Of a stretch of DNA of 64,000 nucleotides, positions 17,726-25,971 are shown piece after piece. This stretch comes from Oceanobacillus alkalisoli (GTDB taxonomy: Bacteria > Bacillota > Bacilli > Bacillales > Amphibacillaceae): positions 62,001 to 126,000 of the forward strand of contig NZ_JAKGBW010000005.1 of assembly GCF_021556485.1 (NCBI RefSeq), in the 5' to 3' direction. How positions within the stretch are numbered: position 1 is the first letter of the stretch; each line of letters opens with the position of its first letter. The notes beneath the pieces were generated by a model that had not been told where the DNA came from, ran no database searches, and saw only the letters and a program-made list of their open reading frames with translations. The position numbers were made by a program, and so were the translations under genes.

Positions 17726-18235
17726 ATGGCAAAGGTAGCATTTCTTTTGGCGAGCGGATTTGAGGATTCCGAAATGAAAAATCCATATGAAGCTATTAAA
17801 GAAGCAGGGCACGAAGCAATTATTATTGGTTTGGAAAAAGGTGCACAATGCGACGGGAAAAAAGGAACAGTCTCCTATACTGCTGATCTTGCGGCATCTG
17901 AGGCAAACGCTAATGAGTTCGATGCGGTTATTATCCCAGGTGGAGGCGCTCCGGAAGCATTGCGTGTCAATGATGATGTTATTCGTTTTGTGAAGGAAAT
18001 CAATCAAGACGACAAATTAATTGCTGGTATCTGTCATGGACCACAAATCATGATCAGTGCGGACATTCTAAAAGGAAAAGAAGCAACATGCTTCATCGGA
18101 ATTCGCGATGATGTAAAACTAGCAGGCGCGACTTATCACGATAAAGAAGTTGTGGTTAGTGAAAATTTGATTACCTCACGTACACCTAAAGATGAGCCTG
18201 TGTTTATCCGTGAGATTCTGGCAAAGTTATCCTAA
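17726..18235 (+). CDS. DJ-1/PfpI-family protein (general stress protein 18-like)
   Basis: Type 1 glutamine amidotransferase-like protein of 169 residues. It has the nucleophile elbow AGICHGPQIMISADIL with the reactive Cys, and IIPGGGAPEALR. Relatives (YfkM, YraA, PfpI) act as stress-linked deglycases/hydrolases or chaperones. GGAGG lies eight bases before the ATG. It stands alone between a toxin remnant and a convergent transporter operon and has its own terminator. The length and motifs are normal for the family; the exact activity is not settled by sequence. Confidence 0.88.
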   Translation: MAKVAFLLASGFEDSEMKNPYEAIKEAGHEAIIIGLEKGAQCDGKKGTVSYTADLAASEANANEFDAVIIPGGGAPEALRVNDDVIRFVKEINQDDKLIAGICHGPQIMISADILKGKEATCFIGIRDDVKLAGATYHDKEVVVSENLITSRTPKDEPVFIREILAKLS

Positions 18236-18258
18236 ATTTAATCATGGAATACATAGAA

Positions 18259-18292
18259 AATCGGTTTCTACCATTGAGAAACCGATTTTTTG
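18259..18292. terminator. Terminator shared by the PfpI gene and opuFB
   Basis: AATCGGTTTCT and AGAAACCGATT form an 11-bp stem, followed by TTTT on the plus strand. It lies between convergent genes. Confidence 0.85.
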
Positions 18293-18294
18293 CA

Positions 18295-19815
18295 TTAATT
18301 TGTATGGAGCCCCTCATTCTCTAAAAATTCCCGCGCGACTTCTGCAGCACTTCTTCCTTCCACTGCCACCTGATAATTCATCTCTCGCATCTCCTCATCC
18401 GTTATTTTCCCAGCTAACTGATTTAAGATACCTTCCAGTTCCGGGTATTCCTCGAGTGTTTCACTTCTCAGTAAAGCAGCACCTTGATAAGGCGGGAATA
18501 ATTCTAAATCATCCTCCAATACGGTGAGATTATAACGCCTCAGCTCACTATCAGTAGAATAAGCATCCAATACATTGATATCCCCTTGCTCAATCGCTGT
18601 ATAACGCAATTTCGGTTCCATTGTCACGAGATCAGGGAATTCGAGGCCATAAAGCTCTTGAATACCAACATATCCATCTTCGCGATCTGTAAATTCCAAG
18701 GTGAATCCAGCTTTCACTTCATTTTCTAACCCCTGTAAATCAGAAATTGATTCTATGTTGTGCTCGCGGGTAAACTCTTCCGATACAGCTAGTGTATACG
18801 TATTATTATAATCCATCGGTTCTAACAGGACTAAATCGTTATGCTCGAGTAAGCCGGATTTCGCTTGTTCGTACACTTCCTGTTTATCATTGCTAACCGG
18901 GGTTTCATCTAGAAATTGGGTTATTGCCGTCCCTGTAAATTCTGGATAAATATCGATGTTTCCGGACTCTAAAGCATTGAATAAAAAGGTTGTTTTCCCA
19001 AGGCTAGGCTCTAATTCCACGTTCAAATCGGTTTCGTCTTCAATTAGAATCTTATACATATTAATTAAAATCTCAGGCTCGGGACCTAATTTGCCCCCAA
19101 TTATGATTGTTTCTTCGTCTCCAGCGAGTAAATTGGGAAGAACGGATATACCGAATGTAAAGACAACAATGATTCCAATCGTTACAAGTGTCTTTTTATA
19201 CGAAAGCTTTTGGATACCGCGTAGTACAAGGTCAAATAAAATTGCAAGTAAAGCTGCTGGAATAGCTCCAAGTAAAATAAGTGCAGAATTATTCCGATCG
19301 ATTCCAAGCAGAATTAAATCCCCTAATCCCCCTGCACCGATTAATGCAGCAAGGGTTGCCGTTCCAATAATTAATACCATCGCCGTCCGAATTCCTGCCA
19401 TAATCACTGGCATCGCAAGCGGTAATTCCACTTTCAACAATCTTTTTCTTGTGTTCATCCCCATTGCCATCGCCGCTTCAATTAAAGAGGCATCCACTTC
19501 TTTAATTCCAGTGTACGTGTTGCGGAGAATGGGTAGTAAAGCATAGATGACCAACGCAATAATAGCAGGAACTTTACCAATCCCAAGCAAAGGAATGAAC
19601 AAGCCGAGTAATGCTAAGGAAGGAATCGTCTGCAACATCGCAGCAATCCCGATGATGCTCTCGGCAACACGAACTTTTTTCGTTAAATAAATCCCTAATG
19701 GTACAGCAATTAAGACTGCAAAAAAGAGCGCAATAAACGAAATTTGAATATGTTCAATAAGTGCTTGGAACAATTCATGCTGGCGATTTTGGAATACTTT
19801 AATCAAGTTATTCAT
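18295..19815 (-). CDS. opuFB: OpuF-type permease fused to substrate-binding domain
   Basis: Compatible-solute ABC transporter component of 506 residues. The first ~210 residues are a BPD permease with five or six helices and the EAA-type loop EAAMAMGMNTRKRLLKVELP. A further helix (about 215-235) anchors a C-terminal OpuAC/OpuCC-like binding domain, with GGKLGPEPEILINMY, ESGNIDIYPEFTGT and YSTDSELRRYNL. The fusion matches OpuF, a betaine-type osmoprotectant importer of some Bacillaceae, as I recall it. The start overlaps the ATPase gene by 8 nt (coupled translation). Its substrate range may include glycine betaine, carnitine-like compounds or ectoine; sequence cannot decide. Confidence 0.88.
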   Translation of the reverse strand: MNNLIKVFQNRQHELFQALIEHIQISFIALFFAVLIAVPLGIYLTKKVRVAESIIGIAAMLQTIPSLALLGLFIPLLGIGKVPAIIALVIYALLPILRNTYTGIKEVDASLIEAAMAMGMNTRKRLLKVELPLAMPVIMAGIRTAMVLIIGTATLAALIGAGGLGDLILLGIDRNNSALILLGAIPAALLAILFDLVLRGIQKLSYKKTLVTIGIIVVFTFGISVLPNLLAGDEETIIIGGKLGPEPEILINMYKILIEDETDLNVELEPSLGKTTFLFNALESGNIDIYPEFTGTAITQFLDETPVSNDKQEVYEQAKSGLLEHNDLVLLEPMDYNNTYTLAVSEEFTREHNIESISDLQGLENEVKAGFTLEFTDREDGYVGIQELYGLEFPDLVTMEPKLRYTAIEQGDINVLDAYSTDSELRRYNLTVLEDDLELFPPYQGAALLRSETLEEYPELEGILNQLAGKITDEEMREMNYQVAVEGRSAAEVAREFLENEGLHTN

Positions 19816-20767
19816 CGCTATTTCCCTCTTTCGTTATATGTTGGGAGAAATAATCAATCATGATTTGCCGATTGACTACACCAATCGGAACACCGTTTTT
19901 TTCTACGGAAAGTGAATCATGTTCGGATAACCGGTCTAACACTTCGGCCAATGTTGCGGAAGCGGAAATAGCGGAGGGTTCCTGCCCTGTCAGATTGGGG
20001 ATGGGATGAATGTATTGTTCTAAATCAAAATCTGTCCCCAGGTGACTAGCACTTCCTACGAAATCGCGGACAAAGTCATTCGCTGGCTCATTTATTAATT
20101 CGTCCGGTGTTCCTAACTGAATGAGTTTCCCTTCCTTCATTAAACAAATCCGATCTGCCAGTTTCAGTGCTTCTTGAATGTCGTGGGTAACAAATACAAT
20201 TGTTTTCTTAATCGTACGCTGCAAGTGAATGATATCCTCTTGCAATTTTTCCCGGCTGATGGGATCTAGCGCACTGAATGGCTCGTCCATTAATATGATT
20301 TCCGGGTCGGCTGCTAAAGCACGAACCACACCTACCCGCTGCTGCTCCCCACCAGAAAGCTCATGGGGCATCCGGCTCCGGTAAGTAGTAGGGTCAAGAC
20401 CTACCATATCCAATAATTCTGTTACACGATTGCGGATTTTTTCTTTGTCCCATTGTTTGAGCTCAGGCACAATTGCAATGTTTTCTTCAATCGTCATATG
20501 TGGAAATAGCGCAATCTGCTGTAAGACATACCCGATATTCCAGCGAAGTTCATCGATCTTATAGTCGCTAATCCTTTTTCCATCCATATAAATGGTTCCA
20601 GTTGTCAAGGGGATGAGGCGATTGATCATTTTTAGCGTCGTTGTCTTACCGCTGCCACTCGGACCAATTAATACAAAAAATTCCCCTTTATTAACTGTAA
20701 AGTTGATGGCATCTGCTGCAAGAGTATCACCATTATATTGCTTCGTAACATTTTCAAATGAAATCAT
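19808..20767 (-). CDS. opuFA: OpuF-type ABC transporter ATPase
   Basis: ATP-binding subunit of 319 residues energising the fused permease downstream. Walker A is GPSGSGKTT, the signature LSGGEQQRVGVVRAL, Walker B IILMDEPFSALD and the switch His is in FVTHD. After the nucleotide-binding domain, residues about 255-310 resemble one CBS domain, typical of osmolyte ATPases of the OpuA/OpuC type. The frame extends upstream to 20905, but MISFENVTKQYNG at 20767 is the normal N-terminus and has AAAGGA ten bases before its ATG. It is the first gene of the two-gene operon. Confidence 0.92.
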   Translation of the reverse strand: MISFENVTKQYNGDTLAADAINFTVNKGEFFVLIGPSGSGKTTTLKMINRLIPLTTGTIYMDGKRISDYKIDELRWNIGYVLQQIALFPHMTIEENIAIVPELKQWDKEKIRNRVTELLDMVGLDPTTYRSRMPHELSGGEQQRVGVVRALAADPEIILMDEPFSALDPISREKLQEDIIHLQRTIKKTIVFVTHDIQEALKLADRICLMKEGKLIQLGTPDELINEPANDFVRDFVGSASHLGTDFDLEQYIHPIPNLTGQEPSAISASATLAEVLDRLSEHDSLSVEKNGVPIGVVNRQIMIDYFSQHITKEGNSDE

Positions 20768-21036
20768 TAGGAGTAATGTCCTTTCTGCATAGGAGTTGGT
20801 TGACTTTCTATTAGTGTAATGGGAGTTGGTTGAAAGCTCAATGAAAAAGCAAAGGGTAGACAGGAAGGGGTTAAGTGTCTTGTTCCTTTTTATTTTCGTG
20901 TGCATTACCTATCGACATTTACCACAATTATTGAATTTAAAACATATTATTTCTTTCATAGAGTGATTCTGGTAAACGATTATAGTAACACAAATCGGGA
21001 AGAAACTATATATATTGATAGAAAGGGAGTGTCTTT

Positions 21037-21654
21037 GTGAAAGCATTAATCTTAAACTGTTCTCTAAAACCTTCTAATGAAGTATCCAATACGGATGCTT
21101 TATTACAGGAATTTATTGATGTCTTTAAAGAAAAGCAAATCGAAACAGAAACGGTTCGGGTAGTTGATTACAATATAGCGTTTGGAGTCGAGGTGGATAT
21201 GGGCGATGGAGACGAGTGGCCAGTAATCGCGGAGAAAATAAAAAATGCTGATATTCTGCTCTTTGGCACACCCTTGTGGATTGGTGAAAAGAGCAGTGTC
21301 GCTAAAATGGTTCTGGAACGGATTAGCGGTTCTGGCTCTAAGACGAATGATAAAGGACAGCCTGTCTATTATAATAAGGTTGCCGGTGCTGTAGTGACTG
21401 GTAATGAAGATGGTGCCAAGCATGCGGCGAGAGATATTCTCTTCAGCTTAGGACATTTTGGATTCTCCTTGCCACCTAATCCGCTGTCTTACTGGGTGGG
21501 AGATGCTGGTCCAGGCCCTTCCTATATTGAGGCAAAAGGAAAAAATAATGAATTCACACAAAAGAATGCACGGATTGCGAGTCATAATATTGTTCACTTA
21601 GCGAAGATACTGAAGGATAGTCCAATCCCTGCGGAGGGGAATGTAAGTGAGTAA
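21037..21654 (+). CDS. NAD(P)H-dependent flavodoxin-fold oxidoreductase
   Basis: A 205-residue FMN-binding flavodoxin-like protein. The N-terminal strand MKALILNCSLKPS forms the phosphate loop region, and TPLWIGEKSSVAKMVLERI and GAVVTGNEDGAKHAARDILF match the NADPH-dependent FMN reductase/quinone reductase group. It starts with GTG; GGGAG lies seven bases upstream. It has its own terminator and is divergent from the opuF operon. A role in quinone or azo-compound reduction is possible; no direct link to osmolytes is visible. Confidence 0.85.
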   Translation: MKALILNCSLKPSNEVSNTDALLQEFIDVFKEKQIETETVRVVDYNIAFGVEVDMGDGDEWPVIAEKIKNADILLFGTPLWIGEKSSVAKMVLERISGSGSKTNDKGQPVYYNKVAGAVVTGNEDGAKHAARDILFSLGHFGFSLPPNPLSYWVGDAGPGPSYIEAKGKNNEFTQKNARIASHNIVHLAKILKDSPIPAEGNVSE

Positions 21655-21668
21655 GTGAAAAATCAGGA

Positions 21669-21712
21669 AATTCCCCAAAGGTTAGAGACAATGACCTTTG
21701 GGGAATTGTTTA
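21669..21712 (+). terminator. Intrinsic terminator
   Basis: AATTCCCCAAAGGT and ACCTTTGGGGAATT form a perfect 14-bp stem, followed by GTTTAT. It lies directly after the reductase stop. Confidence 0.85.
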
Positions 21713-22043
21713 TATACTATGCCATTTTAAGGATCGATAATCCAATGAAAATTTATCAAGATGTTAGCTGTATATGTGGTGGAATTGCTCAACCCACTCG
21801 TAGACAGTCACTAGTTCTGGTGATAGGCCCGTTAAATGGAGTATGGACGATATATTCTAACATAACCTGCTAGATTACTGTACTATTCAAAAATAAGCAC
21901 AGAAAATGAGCATTAGGCTCGTTATTCTCTGTTTGAATCAAATCTTGTAAAGCTATAACATAGATTGTGTTGCTCTTTTATATGAATGATTATCCCATAT
22001 GATTAGAGCAGCAAAACAGAGAAATAGGGGTGTTTGTTTTTTT
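21713..22043. other. Intergenic stretch without recognisable feature
   Basis: I see no gene, strong promoter or repeat here. A short open frame spanning 21655-21873 covers the terminator and has no ribosome site, so I do not annotate it. Confidence 0.5.
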
Positions 22044-22940
22044 ATGGTTAATTTTAAGAAAATAGGTATAATTGCTGGGCTTTCCTTTACGTTGCTTGCA
22101 GCAGGTTGTGGAACTGCAGCAGAAGGGGAAGAGAAGCAAGAGAACGTCAGTGCGGCACTGAAATATACAATAACTGGAACGGAGCCAGGTGCCGGACAAA
22201 CGGAAAAGAATGAGGAAGCCATGGCGACATATGACAGTCTTCAAGGCTGGGAACAAGATCTGTCCTCAGCGGGCGCCATGTTAACGGAATTAAGTGAAGC
22301 GATTTCTAATGAAGAGCCGATTATCTTTTCCGCGTGGTCTCCTCATTATAAGTTTGCGAATTGGGACCTGAAATATTTAGAAGACCCACTGAATATATAC
22401 GGAGAAGAGGAAGAGATTAGAACAATTGTAAGAAATGGATTAAAGGATGAAATGCCCGAAGCATACACTATCATTGACCGAATAGAACTTGAACTGGAAG
22501 ATGTAGAAGAAGCTTTGTTAGAAGCGCTGGACAGTGAGTATGAAACAGTGGCGCAAACATGGATTGATGAAAATCAAGAAACCGTTGCAGAATGGACAGA
22601 AAACGTTGCCACTGTGGATGGAACTTCTATTGAGTTCGCGCTGCTCCCTTGGGATGATGCGACGTTTACAGCTAATGTAGCTAAGGGGGTTCTAGAAGAG
22701 CAAGGGTTTGATGTAACACTTACACCAGTTGATCCTGCTATTATGTTTGAGGCAGTCGCAACAGGAAGTGCAGACGCTTCAATGGCTGTTTGGATGCCGT
22801 CAACCCATGAACCATTATACTCTAAATATGAAGATGACTTTGAAGATCTTGGGCCAAATTTGGACGGTGCAAAAGTTGGATTAGCAGTACCAGCTTATAT
22901 GGATATTGATTCATTAGAGGACTTGGAACCAAAAAAATAA
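22044..22940 (+). CDS. opuAC: OpuAC-type glycine betaine-binding lipoprotein (orphan)
   Basis: Extracytoplasmic binding protein of 298 residues with lipobox LLAAGCG after a short signal peptide. The domain order is that of Bacillus OpuAC (permuted relative to ProX): ITGTEPGAG, FSAWSPHYKFANWDLKYLEDP split around the hinge, LLPWDDATF and AVWMPSTHEP. The three Trp residues that form the betaine-binding cage in OpuAC all have counterparts here. The ATG at 22044 is chosen because the lipoprotein signal follows it; the longer frame adds a non-hydrophobic leader. No opuAA/opuAB genes adjoin it, so it must serve a transporter encoded elsewhere or act alone. Confidence 0.88.
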   Translation: MVNFKKIGIIAGLSFTLLAAGCGTAAEGEEKQENVSAALKYTITGTEPGAGQTEKNEEAMATYDSLQGWEQDLSSAGAMLTELSEAISNEEPIIFSAWSPHYKFANWDLKYLEDPLNIYGEEEEIRTIVRNGLKDEMPEAYTIIDRIELELEDVEEALLEALDSEYETVAQTWIDENQETVAEWTENVATVDGTSIEFALLPWDDATFTANVAKGVLEEQGFDVTLTPVDPAIMFEAVATGSADASMAVWMPSTHEPLYSKYEDDFEDLGPNLDGAKVGLAVPAYMDIDSLEDLEPKK

Positions 22941-22944
22941 GATG

Positions 22945-22976
22945 AAAAGGGTGCGGGTAGAACCTGTATCCTTTTT
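22945..22976 (+). terminator. Probable terminator of opuAC
   Basis: AAAAGG and CCTTTTT frame an imperfect stem containing GGGT/ACCT, ending in a T-rich tail. Confidence 0.55.
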
Positions 22977-22978
22977 AA

Positions 22979-23388
22979 TTGCTAGGAAACTACGCTATCA
23001 TTGCATTAAATTATTAAACTGAAGTCAAGGAGCAATATAACAACCTACTATTTTGAATAACAATAGTTTCAGTTGCCAACTTTCATACACAAACTTAAAC
23101 AAGGTATGGTAGCCCTGTCCAAATCCTTAATTATAGGGTTCTGATACTAATGGATAAGTAATTTCCTTTCTCCGGATATTCCTCTATATCCAGGGAACAT
23201 TTCATTTTTATTAAACTATATAAATTAAATTAATTAACTATTGACAATGCATAGGTGAAAGCGTAACCTTATAATTGTAAGAATTATAAATATTATTTCA
23301 AAGATATAAATACCACGCCTACTGAGCATGTCAATCCATCGGTTCACCCAGTTTTAAAAAACTAAAAAATACTGTGAGGAGAAATGAA
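22979..23388 (+). promoter_or_regulatory. Leader region of the CBM9-like gene
   Basis: About 400 bp without a gene. TATAAT at 23270 and TTGACA at 23241 are 23 bp apart, too far for one promoter. A weak cre-like sequence, TGAAAGCGTAACCT (11 of 14), overlaps the -10 box at 23256. TTAAATTAATTAA at 23225-23237 resembles the AT-rich motif found at the gal/lac promoters. Confidence 0.3.
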
Positions 23389-24186
23389 ATGACATACACT
23401 GCATATCGAACAAAAGAAAAAATAGTTATAGATGGTAAACTGAATGAAAAAGCTTGGGAGCTAGCTCCTAAATCTTCTCGTTTTGTAGATATTGTAAATG
23501 GTGAACCTGCACTTTACGATACGAAATCAGCTGTACTTTGGGATGATGAATATTTATACATTGGTTTTTGGGTGGAAGAACCCTTTGTACATGCAACATT
23601 AACAGAAAGAGATAGTCTGCTATTTAATGAAAATAATGTGGAGATATTCATAGATGGCGGAGATACTTATTATGAATTTGAAATTAATGCATTAAATACG
23701 ATTTATGAGGTCTTTTTCATTTGGAAAGATGCCTATAATCGGGGGGGCAAGTTCGATGTCCCAGAATTTGATTTATATGATCGTGATATGTACACATTCG
23801 GTGGTAACCACGATAGAACGGGAATACATTTTTGGAAAGGGACACATCCCCGTGGATTAAGATATGCGTTTAGAGATTGGGATCTACCAGGTTTAAAATC
23901 CGCAGTACATATCGATGGAAAATTAAATGACCATGCACATAGAGATAAAGGTTGGACCGTAGAACTAGCCTTCCCTTGGGAAGGAATGAAATGGCTGGCA
24001 AATGGCCGAACATTACCTCCTACGAGAGGTGACGTTTGGAATCTGCAATTTTCAAGGTATGAAAAGCTGGTTGGATTAAATAAGAATGTAGGTTGGGCTT
24101 GGGATCCAGTTGGATCAGATGATAACCATAAACCAGAAGCATTTACGCCGATTACTTTTTCTGATGTAAATATTGAGGAACTTTAG
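23389..24186 (+). CDS. CBM9-like carbohydrate-binding protein
   Basis: A 265-residue protein whose body follows the family 9 carbohydrate-binding module seen in xylanases and sugar-binding proteins: KIVIDGKLNEKAWE near the start, WDDEYLYIGFWVEEP, NNVEIFIDGGDTYYEFEINA and a C-terminal GDVWNLQFSRYE with WAWDPVGS. No signal peptide or catalytic domain is attached, so it looks cytoplasmic and stand-alone. GAGGAG lies seven bases before the ATG at 23389; the GTG at 23374 overlaps the ribosome site. It converges with xylR and sits next to the xylose genes, so binding of a xylo-oligosaccharide or glycoside is plausible, but no function is shown. Confidence 0.75.
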   Translation: MTYTAYRTKEKIVIDGKLNEKAWELAPKSSRFVDIVNGEPALYDTKSAVLWDDEYLYIGFWVEEPFVHATLTERDSLLFNENNVEIFIDGGDTYYEFEINALNTIYEVFFIWKDAYNRGGKFDVPEFDLYDRDMYTFGGNHDRTGIHFWKGTHPRGLRYAFRDWDLPGLKSAVHIDGKLNDHAHRDKGWTVELAFPWEGMKWLANGRTLPPTRGDVWNLQFSRYEKLVGLNKNVGWAWDPVGSDDNHKPEAFTPITFSDVNIEEL

Positions 24187-24209
24187 TAGATAGTATTCTT
24201 GAATAAAAA

Positions 24210-24244
24210 ACGTCCCACTTCTTTCATTAATATAAATGGGACGT
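24210..24244. terminator. Terminator between convergent genes
   Basis: ACGTCCCA and TGGGACGT are perfect arms around a 19-nt loop. An A run precedes them, serving the minus-strand xylR remnant. Confidence 0.6.
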
Positions 24245-24278
24245 ATGGGGTAACCATTAAAATTTAAGCTGTTCCATG

Positions 24279-25481
24279 TCAATTCAGTTTGGCAATCGAA
24301 TCGCTATAAATGTGTTTTCTCAAAAAACCTTCAACAGAAAATGCTGCGACTCCTAAACAAGTGGAATAGGTTAAAAGAGTTGAAAAGTCAATTTTTAAAT
24401 CCTTTTGGCTAAACCATAGTGTTTGTTCATGGATAAAATAATTTAATGGTTTCGTTAGCCAGTTTTCTGCCTTTGCCATGCGGTTACCTATAATTACTAG
24501 TTCTGGGTTAAAAATGTTGATAATGTTATTAATCCCAACACCTAAGTATTTCCCAGTTCTTTCGAAGAGTTGAATGGCATCAGCATCCCCCATTGTGGCG
24601 AGATCAGTGATAGTCTCCAGCGTCAGGTTATCTGGATCAATCTCTAACCCCGAACGTTTAGCATCTAACATTAAGGATTTTTCCGAGGCATACAATTCCC
24701 AACATCCTTGATTGCCACAGCTGCACTTAGCTCCATCAACCTCAATCGTCATATGTCCAAATTCACCGGAAAATCCGTTATTCCCCCGATAAAGCTCTCC
24801 ATTTAAGATAAGTCCGACACCTAAACCAACCCCAACACTTACGTAAATAATATTGTTAAAGTATTTACCAGCACCGAATTTTTTCTCTCCATATGCTCCT
24901 GCATTTGCTTCGTTTTCGATAATTACTGGAAGGTGGTATTTCTGTTCTAGTAATGACCGGAGATCTACATTCCTCCAATTCAAGTTTGGAGCGAGTAAAA
25001 TCTTCTTGTCTGAATCAACAACACCTGGCACACCGACCCCTATTCCTATAATGCCATAATGACTCGTTGGTGCAGTGGAGATGAGTAGATCGATTACCGT
25101 GTATAGTTCTTCTAAAATTTCCTCATAGGTTAAAGCAGTAAAGTTCACTTGTTTTTCGAAGTATATATTTCCTTGTAAGTCAGTTAAAACTCCAAGAATA
25201 TAATTAACTCCTAAATCAATACCTACCGTATAACCAGCTAATTGATTAAAAAGTAACATTACAGGCTTTCTCCCACCGCTTGATTCACCAGGTCCCAATT
25301 CACTAATTTATTTATCATTTAACAGCTCAGTCACTAATGAAGAAACCGTTCCCTTATTTAACCCGGTAGAAGTAGCAATATCTGCACTGGAAATACTGGA
25401 GTTTTCTCTTATTGTTCTCAAAACCAGAAATTTGTTCTCTTGCTTTACAATATGCTGATTCCAAGTTTTATTTACTTTGAT
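24279..25481 (-). pseudogene. xylR: XylR-type ROK repressor with in-frame nonsense codon
   Basis: The frame encodes an N-terminal winged helix (DIATSTGLNKGTVSSLVTEL), then TAA at 25310-25308, and continues in the same frame as ISELGPGESSGGRKPVMLLF and a full ROK sugar-binding domain with IGIGVGVPG, ENEANAGAYGEKKFGAG and CSCGNQGCWELYASE. The sequence is very like Bacillus XylR throughout. No ATG, GTG or TTG lies between the upstream in-frame stop and the HTH; ATC at 25481 sits where a start is expected after GAGGTGA. The HTH and effector domains would be made separately at best. The repressor is probably inactive, which would leave the xyl genes without XylR control. Confidence 0.8.
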
Positions 25482-25701
25482 TTTTCTCTCACCTCTTTCG
25501 CCACTATTAAATAATATAGCATTATTTTATCATAAACTTTGTTTGACCGCTATACAATTTGAAAAGTGAGTTTGGAAAGTATTATAGCGTACACTAGAAA
25601 TGAAGATAAAATTAATCAAGGCCAAGGAATTTATAGTTAACTTTATGGCGATGGAATAAAAAGAGAAAGTAAAATTATTTAAAATAATTCTATTATTTAT
25701 A

Positions 25702-25730
25702 TTGACAACGTTTTCATACTTCTGTATACT
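25702..25730 (+). promoter_or_regulatory. Sigma-A promoter of the xylose transporter gene, with embedded cre
   Basis: TTGACA (25702-25707), 17 bases, TATACT (25725-25730). TGACAACGTTTTCA at 25703-25716 matches 13 of 14 cre positions and overlaps the -35 box and spacer, the usual arrangement for CcpA repression. Confidence 0.8.
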
Positions 25731-25845
25731 AAAATTCACAAGAAACTTAATTTAACCAATGAACAAAGAAAAATTTATTAAGTAAAATTAGGTTGATTGA
25801 ATAATTTTACATAAAATTAAAAGGAGGAGACTATTTTTTTATGTA

Positions 25846-25872
25846 AACTTAGTTCACTGGATGGACTAAGTT
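25846..25872 (+). promoter_or_regulatory. Candidate XylR operator (dyad)
   Basis: AACTTAGTTCA and TGGACTAAGTT form an inverted repeat with ten of eleven matches around CTGGA. The half-site resembles the XylR operators of Bacillus. It lies about 110 bp downstream of the promoter. A ribosome site AAGGAGGAG and an ATG-TAA minimal frame (25841-25846) immediately precede it. Confidence 0.5.
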
Positions 25873-25971
25873 ATGAATTGTTGGAAGAGGACAAGGCGGA
25901 ATAAGCAGGCTAGGATTTCTACTAAAAAGATTCTTGATATGTATTCTAAGAATGAAAAGGAGGCTAATAGG

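Noticed and set aside
20768-20905. N-terminal extension of the OpuF ATPase
   Set aside because: The frame is open by chance; the residues are not ABC-like and the internal ATG has the ribosome site.
21655-21873. 72-residue open frame after the flavodoxin-like gene
   Set aside because: It contains the whole terminator stem and lacks a ribosome site.
23241-23275. Single sigma-A promoter from TTGACA and TATAAT before the CBM9-like gene
   Set aside because: The spacer of 23 bp is outside the working range, so I list the region only as a leader.
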